Source: Ficedula albicollis (lineage: Eukaryota > Chordata > Aves > Passeriformes > Muscicapidae). From it: a DNA stretch of 64,000 bases. Below the pieces are notes generated by a model, which was not told the origin of the DNA, searched no databases, and worked only from the letters and a program-made list of their open reading frames with translations. Below are positions 11,424 to 24,443 of this stretch, piece after piece (within the stretch, counting starts at the first letter, position 1; every line of letters begins with the position of its first letter). Both the position numbers and the translations under genes were made by a program. The stretch covers positions 10,576,746-10,640,745 of the forward strand of contig NC_021686.1 in assembly GCF_000247815.1 (NCBI RefSeq). The letters run 5' to 3'.

Positions 11424-12796
11424 GCAGCAGCCCCGAGTGTGACCCGCTCACGCCATCCCCTCCCGCCCTGCCACCTCTCCGGCCCCGCGCACAGGGGACC
11501 TGCCAGCCCATCATCCCCAAACTCCGCTCCTCCGAGTCCCCACCTGAGCACAGCCCGCTTCTGAGCACACTTCCATGAGAAAATCCACGCTGGGAGGCTG
11601 CAAGAGGGGGGTGGCAGCCGAAACTCCAGAGGTGCGGGGAAAGGTGTGATGATAAATCACATTGGCACACTCAACCGGCTCTAGCTAATGACTCCCCCGG
11701 CATCCAACACATTTTCCCAGCGTGCTGGCTGTTCCGAATATTGTTGTAACATTTAACATCCCCTTTTAAGAAAAAAAAATAAATAAAATAAATAAAATTA
11801 ACAGTGCAGTTGGCAGATTGCTGGAGGCGCTGGGATTCTCGGCGGGGAAGCGCTCCGCGGTGGGAGCTGGGCTGCTGCAGTTTTGTGGCAGGAGTTCTTG
11901 CCTCTCTTAGCTCATTAGCTGGGGCATCCACGGCGTCTCTGCCTTGGGAGCCGCGGGGAGCCGGGCCGCTCATTCCCGAAACTCGTATTATGAGCCTGTT
12001 TTGTTTTCTGCGTGTTAACGCTGTTAGCTCTGCACGGGACGCGTGGCACGAACAGCAGGGGACGGTCCCGGTCCTGCCCCACTCCCAGCGTGGGTTTGTC
12101 TGCGGGCAGGGACTGTCAGGGGAAGTTTGGATTTTGTTCCTGTCGGGGAAAATTGCGGTAGGCAGGTTTGTGAAGCTCCTGGGAAGCAGGCGGGAAGGGG
12201 GAATACCTCCAGGAGCACCCCTGGGGCAGTCCTGGCTGTGGGGAGATGCCAGGAGGTGCTGGAGGATGCGCTCCTGAGCCAGGGAGATGTAGGGTGACCA
12301 CGGGGATGCTGTCCCCAGCTGGTCCCTGTCAGAGCCCGTCCTGCCACGGCTTTCCTTGTGTTTGCATGAGCGCTCTCCCAGCCTGAGCCTCCCGCAGCGG
12401 CAGCGTGGGGCTCCAGCCTTCAAATTTAAACCAAACCAGAAATTCAGCTTTCAGCGAACTCGAGAAAGTGTATTTCCAAACAAAACTGTGCTAAATAAAG
12501 GACGAGCCGCAGGCGGCCGCCTGCTCCGGCACATCCACTTTGCTGCCTTTATTTAGCTGCCGTCTCCCCAGGCTGCGGCTGCCGGCCCGGGACGGGGGGG
12601 TCTGTCCCCCAGGAGCTTCGGGAACCACTCGGTCCGGGAATGTGGGGTCCCAGATGGGAAAGGGGCTGTGTCACTAGAACTTCCCTGTACCCAAAACAGA
12701 GTCGGTTCTTTGGGTCTGTCCTGGCATCACCCCGCAGCAGAGGGGTCCCTGAAACTCTGTGTGACATGGGAAAGGGAAAAAGGGAAAGGGAGAGTA
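11424..12796. other. CpG-containing upstream or intronic sequence
   Basis: GC-rich stretches alternate with an A/T-rich tract at 11770-11800. No exon can be assigned. An open frame covering 11671-12423 on the minus strand matches no family I know and is probably chance in GC-rich DNA. Confidence 0.4.
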
Positions 12797-14255
12797 GGAA
12801 GGAAGGAAGGAAGGAAGGAAGGAAGGAAGGAAGGAAGGAAGGAAGGAAGGAAGGAAGGAAGGAAGGAAGGAAGGAAGGAAGGAAGGAAGGAAGGAAGGAA
12901 GGAAGGAAGGAAGGAAGGAAGGAAGGAAGGAAGGAAGGAAGGAAGGAAGGAAGGAAGGAAGGAAGGAAGGAAGGAAGGAAGGAAGGAAGGAAGGAAGGAA
13001 GGAAGGAAGGAAGGAAGGAAGGAAGGAAGGAAGGAAGGAAGGAAGGAAGGAAGGAAGGAAGGAAGGAAGGAAGGAAGGAAGGAAGGAAGGAAGGAAGGAA
13101 GGAAGGAAGGAAGGAAGGAAGGAAGGAAGGAAGGAAGGAAGGAAGGAAGGAAGGAAGGAAGGAAGGAAGGAAGGAAGGAAGGAAGGAAGGAAGGAAGGAA
13201 GGAAGGAAGGAAGGAAGGAAGGAAGGAAGGAAGGAAGGAAGGAAGGAAGGAAGGAAGGAAGGAAGGAAGGAAGGAAGGAAGGAAGGAAGGAAGGAAGGAA
13301 GGAAGGAAGGAAGGAAGGAAGGAAGGAAGGAAGGAAGGAAGGAAGGAAGGAAGGAAGGAAGGAAGGAAGGAAGGAAGGAAGGAAGGAAGGAAGGAAGGAA
13401 GGAAGGAAGGAAGGAAGGAAGGAAGGAAGGAAGGAAGGAAGGAAGGAAGGAAGGAAGGAAGGAAGGAAGGAAGGAAGGAAGGAAGGAAGGAAGGAAGGAA
13501 GGAAGGAAGGAAGGAAGGAAGGAAGGAAGGAAGGAAGGAAGGAAGGAAGGAAGGAAGGAAGGAAGGAAGGAAGGAAGGAAGGAAGGAAGGAAGGAAGGAA
13601 GGAAGGAAGGAAGGAAGGAAGGAAGGAAGGAAGGAAGGAAGGAAGGAAGGAAGGAAGGAAGGAAGGAAGGAAGGAAGGAAGGAAGGAAGGAAGGAAGGAA
13701 GGAAGGAAGGAAGGAAGGAAGGAAGGAAGGAAGGAAGGAAGGAAGGAAGGAAGGAAGGAAGGAAGGAAGGAAGGAAGGAAGGAAGGAAGGAAGGAAGGAA
13801 GGAAGGAAGGAAGGAAGGAAGGAAGGAAGGAAGGAAGGAAGGAAGGAAGGAAGGAAGGAAGGAAGGAAGGAAGGAAGGAAGGAAGGAAGGAAGGAAGGAA
13901 GGAAGGAAGGAAGGAAGGAAGGAAGGAAGGAAGGAAGGAAGGAAGGAAGGAAGGAAGGAAGGAAGGAAGGAAGGAAGGAAGGAAGGAAGGAAGGAAGGAA
14001 GGAAGGAAGGAAGGAAGGAAGGAAGGAAGGAAGGAAGGAAGGAAGGAAGGAAGGAAGGAAGGAAGGAAGGAAGGAAGGAAGGAAGGAAGGAAGGAAGGAA
14101 GGAAGGAAGGAAGGAAGGAAGGAAGGAAGGAAGGAAGGAAGGAAGGAAGGAAGGAAGGAAGGAAGGAAGGAAGGAAGGAAGGAAGGAAGGAAGGAAGGAA
14201 GGAAGGAAGGAAGGAAGGAAGGAAGGAAGGAAGGAAGGAAGGAAGGAAGGAAGGA
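12797..14255 (+). repeat. (GGAA)n perfect tetramer tract, about 364 units
   Basis: An uninterrupted GGAA run of about 1,459 bp has no visible variant. EGRK- and FLPS-type open frames on both strands are products of the repeat. GGAA is the core recognised by ETS-family transcription factors, so long arrays can act as ETS-bound elements. It lies about 2.3 kb upstream of the KCNJ12 coding ATG. Its purity also means the true length could differ from the assembled length. Confidence 0.97.
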
Positions 14256-16389
14256 CAAAACAGAGAAAACAAGAGTGGGGAGAAGGAAGGAGGATGGGGA
14301 AAGGGGTGCAGGCAGGGGGAGCAGTGATGGTGACAGGGTCCCTGGAAACACCACCCCAGGTAAGGGCAGCGCTGCTGCCTCTGCTGTTACCCAGGCACAG
14401 CTCCTCTTCCAGCACAGTTAATCCAGACCCCAGCTAATCCTCTCACAGGTCACTGGGGGCTCATTGCATTTTGTTCACTTCTCAAATGCATCTAGAATTA
14501 ATTAAAAAAACCCGACTCTAAATTCCTCCTATGGCAAAAGCATTCAGTGTATTGCCCTGGGGTGAGACAGAGGGGTGATAGAGGAGCACCCTTTTCTGGC
14601 CCAAAATGCTCATATCTCGTTTTACCAAAAGAGGAGAAACATTAATGAATGTAGTCAGGATGGACAGGAAGAAGACTCGGGGTGGGAGACCAGGTTGGTG
14701 TTGGGCAGATCAGTTCTGCAAGGCCACTTTGGTCCTGTTTGACTTCCAGGGACTATAAGATTGTAAATATTTACTATTAATATTAACTGTTTGTGCCTAT
14801 TTAACTCTTCCCTGTGGTTCCAAAGAGGGAGAATCTCTTGTTCCGTGTGTGAGCAATCCCTTGTTCTGCTGAGATGCCAGCAAACTACTGTGGCTCTTGA
14901 AAAATCAACTTTGAGGATAAAAATGCTTGTGTTTGGATTGCATCAAGGGGAAATGTGTTGTCTGGTGTAAGGTGGTGGCACACATGGTTCTGTGTCCAAA
15001 CCTGGGAGGTTTGGGCTGGCTTTAGTGCCCCTGCTTGTGGTGCAGAGGATTTCTTGATTCTCAGGCCGGATTTGGGGAGCATTTCAGTAAAAGGCAGTGC
15101 AGGGTATCATTGCGAGCCGGGATGATGCAGCCCCAGGCAGGTTGTGCCTGGGAATGCTCCCTGCTGCTGGCTAGCCCTGGACACTGTGTAATGGAAAGGG
15201 TGTGTTTGTCCCAGCGTGTCCCCGGGCGCTGGAGCTGATTGCAGGAATCGAGCGCATCGATCGGGCCGGCGGATCCGGCACAGCCTGTCCAGCCCCGCGG
15301 CTTCGCTGGCTCCAGGCAGGAGCTGGGCGTTCATCGGGCTCTGCACCCCTCCCCACCACCCTGCTGCCCTGTGCTCGCTGCCAGAAAGGCACTTCCATCC
15401 TCAGTGGTGCTAAGTAATAGGCTGACCAGTGGCAGGGGGTGGTGTGTGGAGAGTCCCTGTGGTGCCATCTCTTTGAGGTGCTTGGGATCTGCCACATGGC
15501 TTCTCCACAATCCTGTCCGCTCCACGAGGGGCTGGGGGCTCCAGCAGCCTGGCACAGTGTCACTGTGTTCCCTCATCACGTGCTCACCTCCACCATGGGG
15601 GCCCACCAGGCTTGGGCCACCTCTCTCATGTCCATGTCACCTCTCTCCCAAGCAAAGTTGAGTGTAGGTCCTTGACCCTGCAGCTGAGCCTTCTAGAAGG
15701 GACCAAAACAACTCCCCATTCCCCAGTGGCAGCTGTTCTTTCATGAGACTTGGCCAGCTGAACCCATCCGTGACCGTGGATGGCTCCATGTCCCAATGGA
15801 TACGTTGGGAAAATTGCTCCTCAGAACATCTGCCTTGAGCAAGTACCTTCCTGGAGCCTTCTCCAACCGGATGCATATTGGCTGTGTCCTCTCCCATCCC
15901 GGGCAGGGGGACAGAGGTTAAATCCACATCTCCCTGTGCTTTCCCTGGAGCCCAGAAGAGCTGGTGCTCTGAGGTCGGCGCTGGGCTGGGCATCGATCCA
16001 TCTGGCACGGGCAATGCGAACTGATGGAGCCGCTTCCAGGAGTACCTTTATTGGTATCTGTGTCCCAAGGAGAGCAGCTCAGCCTCTCTGCTTTCCTCTC
16101 TGGTGGCAGAGCTCGTGGGAAAAGTGAAGTGGAGAAACTCCAGGTTTTTCATCTGCTGGAGTTGTTGAGTGTCCTACAAATGCACTAAGATTCGTTCGCT
16201 CACTTTGTGAACAAATTCTAACACCTTCTCCCTTTTCTCTGTGTGTCTTTTGGGAGCAGCCCAGCCGAGGAAGGGAGAACTAGAGCAGAGTAGGACGTTG
16301 TCACTCATCATCAGAACCATTGGCCAAGCAGCCCCTCGGGTCCCTGTGCCATGAGTGGTAACAGCCCTGTCTCTGTTTTCTCATTGCAG
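14256..16389 (+). other. probable KCNJ12 intron, 3' part
   Basis: No coding sequence is recognised. The stretch ends in a well-formed acceptor, a pyrimidine-rich run followed by TTCTCATTGCAG (cut after 16389). The upstream exon it would join is not known. Confidence 0.45.
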
Positions 16390-16547
16390 AGCCTCTCACG
16401 GGATCCACGTGGTGACGTGGCAGCCAAGACGTGGAAGTTTGGGACTTCTCCTCCACCGCAGCAGAATTTGGGGGGTGGGCAGGGGTGGGTCAGGGGGACA
16501 CTGGGAGTCGCAAGACCCTTCACCTTCACTGTGGGCCTGGCTCAGGG
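16390..16547 (+). other. KCNJ12: 5' UTR of the KCNJ12 coding exon, or intron end
   Basis: Two acceptors could precede the ATG: TTCTCATTGCAG ending at 16389 (strong pyrimidine tract) and GGCCTGGCTCAG ending at 16545, two bases before the ATG. With the first, 158 bases of UTR are transcribed. They contain an in-frame ATG at 16431 with no stop before the real start, which would add 39 residues unlike Kir2 proteins. With the second, that problem disappears. Transcript data are needed to choose. Confidence 0.45.
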
Positions 16548-18443
<1,896 letters not shown>

Positions 18444-18685
18444 CTCTTGGTCCTTCTGTTGACTTTTCCAAGGGTATTTTTTTTCCTCCTCTAATCTCTT
18501 CCCCTACAACCCGCTCAAATTATGCAGAACAATGCAAGTGCCATAGGAATGCTTGAGAAATTAGTATCGTTCATAGTTTTCAGTTTCATCGCAATAACCA
18601 CTGAGCGGTCTGCAGGAGGGGACGGTGGCAGGCCACGCCGCGTCCCCCGCGCCCGGCGCCCGCAGCGGGGCCCACGGCTTTGGGG

Positions 18686-18757
18686 GATGGATGGACAGAT
18701 GGATGGATGGATGGATGTAGGGATGGAAGGATGGAAGGATGGACAGAAGGAAGGATG
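18686..18757 (+). repeat. (GGAT)n/(GGAA)n-like microsatellite in the 3' UTR
   Basis: GATG and GGAT units with several variants run for about 70 bp. Unlike the large tracts in this window it is imperfect, as expected for a natural microsatellite. Confidence 0.85.
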
Positions 18758-18904
18758 AGGAGAGGAGGGTCTGTGGGGCGCGGGCAGGTGCTTGTCCCGC
18801 CCAGCCCCGTGGGGCTTTGCTCTCCCTGCGGGGAGAATGCCGAGCACTGCGAGATCCAAAAAGAGGGAATATCAGGAAACAAATCTTACTCTCTCTCTTT
18901 CTTT

Positions 18905-18970
18905 GTTTTTTTTTTTGGTTTTTTTTTTTTTTTTTTTTTTTTGTTTTGTTTTCCTTTTATTTTTTTAACT
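18905..18970 (+). repeat. T-rich tract in the 3' UTR
   Basis: Near-continuous T runs are broken by GG, G and CC. Imperfect and short, it is ordinary UTR low-complexity sequence. Confidence 0.9.
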
Positions 18971-19149
18971 GAGCAGCAACAACAAAACAATTGCTCCTTC
19001 AGCAGGCGGTCTGGTTCAGTTGCACAAGAACAACACTTGAAATAACATGCAACATTAATGTACTTCTTTTTAATTTGGGGAAAAAACAGGGGAGGGAGGT
19101 GAGAGGGTTTTTAATTTTTTCACCGCACCATTTGGGAGACTGTTTACCA

Positions 19150-19201
19150 AAATAATAATAATAATTATTATTATAATTATAACAATAATAATAATAATAT
19201 T
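19150..19201 (+). repeat. (AAT)n/(ATT)n inverted microsatellite in the 3' UTR
   Basis: AAT repeats are followed by ATT repeats and then AAT again. In RNA these arms could pair as a weak AU hairpin. Confidence 0.8.
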
Positions 19202-20979
19202 AAATCTGAAAGAAGTCATTCAGTATTTTTTAAAAATGAGCAAGAGAATGAAGAAGCCACCGGGGTCCTTTGAGGGGGTGACTTGTTGGGTAAATGCAAG
19301 ACCTAAAATTTAAGATTGCATCCAATTTTGGGGTGTTTTTTTACTACTGGCATGACTTCATAGGCAGAAAACAGATGTAAGTGACTGTAGGTCTGTGGCA
19401 GTGAATGAAAGTAGTGGAATTATTGACAAAGGAGGTAATAAGAGTAAGCAGGGCTGTGAGAGGAAAAAGCATTGTAAACATGGTAATTAGCAGATTTCTG
19501 GAAATGTTGGATTTTGGGGTGGAAATGGGGTCTGGAACATCAGCTGCTGAAGTGTTGGGTCTACCCCAACATCTCTGATAGGGAATTCATAAGGTTCACC
19601 ACAACTTGGACAAAATGGTGAAAAGCACAAAAAGGGGAGTGGAGAGCCGAGAGCTCTCAAAATTGGGTATTTCCCTACTTTTCTGACCAATTTGGTATCT
19701 TTCTTCCTTGAAGAATATTTTCAAACATGGAAATCAACGGGGAAAGTCATCTTGTTGGGCTGCATTTCTAGTCCTGGAGCTACATCCATGCCAGGCTGGG
19801 CTTTATGAATTCCCAACCCACCAGAGAGTCCTGCTTCAGAGACAGATGTTTTCCCCAAAACAACAGATGCCAGTCGAGAAAATCACCCCATCCTGCTCTT
19901 CAGCCCATCCCTGCGTCCCAGCCTCAAGGTGGATTGTGCCTTAGAGATGCGAACTCATCCCATGTCCCAGCCCCTCTCCACAGCCCCCATCCTGTATCCC
20001 CCCCTCCGGGTGACGCCCCTTTTGCTCAGCAGCACCCACATCCCATCATCCACCGCCTTTCAGGCTGCCCTTGGTGGCAGCCTGGTTTAGCTTTAGCTCC
20101 GGCACAAGGCAAAGCACCCCATGCACGGGAAGCCTCCTCTCCTGCCCTCCTCCCCACAGAGGGAAGGAGCCTGGAAGGGGCAGGTTTGTGGGTCCCTTCA
20201 TCTGGCTATGCTGCTCGTTGGTGCTCTGGGAGCCAAGATCCGGCTCCCTGCTCCCTGTGGCCATGGGAAAGGCTTTGTACCCATGGGCATCCCCCCTCTG
20301 AGCCTGGCCATGGGGCCCGTGGGGAGAGGGCTCAGCAGTGGGGTCCTGCACAGCATTTCGGCTGTGATGGGCTCCCGGTGCTTTTCCTCCCACAGCCCAC
20401 GCCAGGGAAGTTGTGTCCTGGGGTCAGGACGTGCTGTGGCATGCCCAAACACGGGTCGCAGAAGCAGGATTTGTCCTGTGTCCCCATCCCCATCTTCTTC
20501 TTGCCAAGGGCTCTGGGGAATGGCTGCCCCGAGTGTCCCACTATGCCACGAGCACCGTGCTGGGGACAGGGGCATCATCCCTGCTGAGTTTCTTCCCACC
20601 AGTGTCTGTCACCATCACCCCACACTGCCCACCAACAGGCTGCTCTGCTTTTGGCTTCCACTAAAACCACTCAAGGGGCAGCACTGGGAGGCAGCTTTCT
20701 CAGCACTGGGTGCCCCAAATATGTTGTCCCCAAAAGTGGGGACATGTAGGGACATGCCATTGAGCTCCAGCCATGACATTTCTGTTTCTAAGGCAGCAAA
20801 GGCGGATGCCATCCCATCACCAATCCCTTTGCTCCTGGGGGGATGCTTTTACCCCCTGCTTTTTGCACCACAGCATCTGGGGGGTGGGAAGGATGGAGGG
20901 GGGGCAGAGAGATTTTGTGTGAGCACTACTTATTTATTTTTTTAAAACAAATGCTTTTAAGTGGTTTTAGGTTCTTTTG

Positions 20980-20985
20980 AATAAA
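20980..20985 (+). terminator. poly-A signal candidate, proximal
   Basis: AATAAA lies about 2.5 kb after the stop codon, followed by an A-rich stretch at 20997-21010. The A-rich stretch could also cause internal priming in cDNA data. Confidence 0.35.
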
Positions 20986-22733
20986 TAATAATTATTAAAA
21001 AAAAATAAAAGGTGCACATCTTGCTGCTGTAGAGTTCTCAGAGGGTTAACTTCTTTATAAATATATATATATATATCACAGTAAATATTTGTATAAAAAC
21101 AAAAGAGAAATAGAGATGTCTTTAAGTAAATTATTGCTTTTAAAGAAACTTCTATGATTGTACAGTGTTACCTGGGAGAATAGAATAATATATACAGATG
21201 TATTTTTAACCTGCTGTGTAGGAGGATGTGAACTGGGACAGGGAGCGCCTGTGGCTGGCACCGTGAGGGGATTTTGGACCTTCCCTGGCCCCTGTTCATG
21301 CACCCCCTTCTCCAAACCCTGCTAGTGGGGGTCTAGCTCTGCTGAGATGTCCTATATCTACTGTATAGTCTTTGTCCTGACCATGGACCACACTGGTACA
21401 TTGTGTATAAATATTATTTTTGCCTACCTGTGAGAGCTCAGAGCTCCTGGTCTTTTTCCTACCACCAGGGAGCATCGGGAAAGCTGCCCAGCCATAGTTT
21501 AAAACCCATAAATTGTCAAAGAAAACGGGGAAAAGGAAAAATAAAAGGAAAAAGGGTGGAAAAAGAAAAGGAAAAAGGGTAGAAAAAGCCCAAGTTCAGA
21601 ACTTGGGTTTCTTTAGAGGGCTGGGAAGGCCCAGGGATGCTCTGGGGGTGTGGATTTTCGTGGAGAGGAATCCCCTCTCCTGGGAAGGGGTTTGGAGACG
21701 AGCAAGGTGAAATGTCCCCCCACCAAAAAAACCCAGCTGCTCCATCCCTGCAGTTTATTGCGGCGTGACCCCTGGAGGATGGCAGGAGTCCGAGAAAGGA
21801 GAGAGCCACTAATCCTCTTGGCCAGCATCCCGCAGGGATTGCCCTGCCCGGGGCTCGGGCAGCAGCAGCTCCGCAACCCGGGGGTCGGTGCTGCACCTGC
21901 TGCTGCTCCCACAGAAAACTCCCCAGTGAGAGCAGAAAGCAGCCGCTTCCCCGCGCCCCAAATCCACCTCTGGGAAGAGCATCCTGTGCCCTGGGGGGTC
22001 CTCACTGGGCCGGGGGGCCGTGCCCGGGGCCATCGGACGAGCCTTAGCTTCTCAACACCGAATTTAGTGCACTTTGTATTTAGGGCTGGGACAATCACTT
22101 AGCGCTCGACCTTTCGCGATTCGGTGCCTGCTTGACCTTCAAACCTTTTGTAGGAGATGATTTCAGAGCCACCTTTTCTATCTTTAATAAGGCAGAACAA
22201 ATACGTTTATTTTTAAACCCTCCTGCTCTTTCCTTTCCTCTCGTGCTGACAACCAAAAGAGTTCCCTGCGTGTGTCCCCCCTCCTCTCCCATTTCTTGCA
22301 CGTAGAAGTGAGCGTGTGGCAGCTGTGTCCGGCCACACCCTGCTCTGCCTCCCCCCGATTCAGGAATGCTGCCACGGGGGGTTGGCGCAGGGCAGGATCC
22401 AGACCCGTCACGAGCAGGGACAGGACGTGGGACAGTGCCCGACACGATGCCCCCCATCCAGCTGTGCACATCTGTCCTGCTGCCCACTCCCAGGGCACCA
22501 TCTCCCCCTCCAACACACCCCAGTGCTCCCCCAGGCTTGGCCCCACGTGGGTTTGGGGACAGACACCCAGCACCAGTTCACACGGGCAGGTTGGCAACTG
22601 GGAGCACTGGTTTCCCAGGGGTAAAACACCGAGTCTGTTCGCTGGGGCAGTGGTGGTAGAGAAGCTGAGGGATGCAATGAAGTATCTGTACCTTTTCCAC
22701 CTCCGGTGTTTCTCTGTCTCATTGCACATATAT

Positions 22734-22950
22734 TTGAGATATATGTGACAATGTATATATATATTTGTAAAATGTATTTCAGAAGACAAAACTGGCCAAT
22801 TTTATGTTATTTTAAATATATTATATATATTATATATAAGAGTCTCCAAAAGATATAAATAGACTAGAGAAAATAATATAAATATGTAATAAATGTATTT
22901 TGATCTATTTAAAATATCTCGCGTCATGCTGTATATTTTAAAGATCATAG
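22734..22950 (+). terminator. AT-rich 3' UTR end with distal poly-A signal
   Basis: TATATA-rich sequence leads to AATAAA at 22888-22893, followed by T-rich and GT-containing sequence. It is the best candidate for the distal end of the KCNJ12 message because the AT-rich character stops soon after. Confidence 0.4.
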
Positions 22951-24305
22951 TGAAGTGTCTGCCTGTAGCCAACTTCCAACGTGTTTCCAAGTCTGTCAGT
23001 TGTCACACATACAGGATATGTGGAGCAAACTTTGAGCAAGACTGGGGCCAGCACAACAGAGATTATTTTTAAGAGCCTTTTAGCCATTACTCACCCTGCT
23101 GCCTTTAGGCAGGAGCAGAAAACACACACCTGAATTTTTCCTGGAGGATAATTTTCCTCCCTGCTGCAGGAATTCTCAGAATCCCAGCCCCTCCCTGGGT
23201 ACCACTCGCCTCAGTGCCCTGCCCTGATGGGCTCAGCCGGCTCAGCCATGCAGGGAGCCCGGAGATGGGAAAATGTGTCTGGAGCTCAGGCAGAACGAGC
23301 CCAGTCATCCAAAACCAACCCAACAAATCTTCCCAGAGCAACCTTGGTCCCCTTGGGCCCTGCCAGGATCTATTTCCTGCGGGCATTGCCTCCTGTGGGG
23401 ACCTCAGGGGACATCACGCCATGTCCAAGTGACACTTTAAATGTCTTTAATGGTACTTCACGGCTGAAGGAAAGCTGAGACAGTGTGTGAGATGCTATTT
23501 ACGGAGAGGTTAATGGCCTGGCGGACACAGAGCCCCTGGATTTGCCTCCTGGATTTTCCTCCTGGCTTTCACACCTGGCTGCCACAGGGAACGGGGCTCG
23601 TGTACTGACACAACCTGGGGAAATTATCCCTCATCATTCCTCAGGCTGGGCACGGGGCTGAATCCAGTTCAGGTGACTGGTTGCTTATAATTTCCACCCA
23701 CCACTAATGATCTGTTGGGTCCCATCAGCCCCATCCCTTTCACTGTAAGGAAGTTTTTTACTCATTAAAAAAAAAATCCCTGCCAGCCACTCACTCTAAT
23801 CATCACAGAGAGGGCTGGGGCTAAGCAAGATTTAAGAGCAAAGCCCGTTTAATTTAGCAAAGGGGGAGAGAGACTGAGAGGTGACTTGATTACAGCATTT
23901 GTCAAGGGGAGGATACACTGGTACAAAGAGGTAACTTAATCTAGCAGGGAGAGGCATAATAACCACCTCTTCCTGGAAGCTGAAGCCAGACAAATCTATC
24001 TTGGAAATAAGGAGCGATCTTTTAATAATGATTAGCTATTAGAACAAGCCACCAATCTCTGTCTCTTAATGCCTTTAAATCTGGACCAGATGCTTTTCTG
24101 GAAGCTTTTTTTTTCTTGCTGAGGAGAGGAGCGGAGGGTTCTTGGGGACTGTAATGGCCTGTTCCAGGCAGGCAGGAGAGGAGAAGGGAAACACTCTGCT
24201 CCACAAAGCACGGGCTGGAGCTGCGAAGGAAAATGCCAGGGAGGAGGCGGGGGATGCTGTGGCAGGGCCCTGGCAGCATCTCTCCCGGGGACACGCGGGG
24301 CCCGT
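22951..24305. other. unique sequence, no gene seen
   Basis: Short frames only. No transposon or RNA gene is recognised. Confidence 0.45.
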
Positions 24306-24332
24306 GCAGCAGCTTCCCACGGCTCCCGTGCC

Positions 24333-24335
<3 letters not shown>
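24306..24335 (+). repeat. left copy of 30-bp duplication flanking poly-C
   Basis: The 30-bp segment beginning GCAGCAGCTTCCCACGGC recurs exactly at 24414-24443 on the other side of a poly-C run. It is the same arrangement as in KCNJ12. Confidence 0.95.

Positions 24336-24413
<78 letters not shown>
24334..24413 (+). repeat. 80-base poly-C run, probable assembly artefact
   Basis: A pure C run lies between exact 30-bp copies. The poly-proline and poly-glycine frames across it should not be annotated. Confidence 0.9.
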
Positions 24414-24414
<1 letters not shown>

Positions 24415-24443
24415 CAGCAGCTTCCCACGGCTCCCGTGCCTCC
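24414..24443 (+). repeat. right copy of the 30-bp duplication
   Basis: It matches 24306-24335 exactly. Collapsing the pair and the run restores continuous GC-rich sequence. Confidence 0.95.

Larger units (their letters stand above)
18444..22950 (+). other. KCNJ12: probable KCNJ12 3' UTR
   Basis: After the TGA at 18441-18443 there is about 4.5 kb with no recognisable gene. The 18.9-19.2 kb, 20.9-21.4 kb and 22.7-22.95 kb parts are strikingly AT-rich, as vertebrate 3' UTRs often are. Poly-A signal candidates AATAAA occur at 20980-20985 and 22888-22893, so a short and a long form are possible. Middle parts (19.8-20.9 kb and 21.6-22.6 kb) are GC-richer and hold chance open frames (such as 20121-20945). 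The end at about 22.95 kb is inferred. Confidence 0.5.

Noticed and set aside
12549..14437. Open frames near 600 codons with EGRK or FLPS repeats on both strands
   Set aside because: They arise from the GGAA array; a 4-base unit free of stops yields them automatically.
20121..20945. 274-codon open frame on the + strand
   Set aside because: It lies within the inferred KCNJ12 3' UTR, overlaps other frames and has no recognisable domain.
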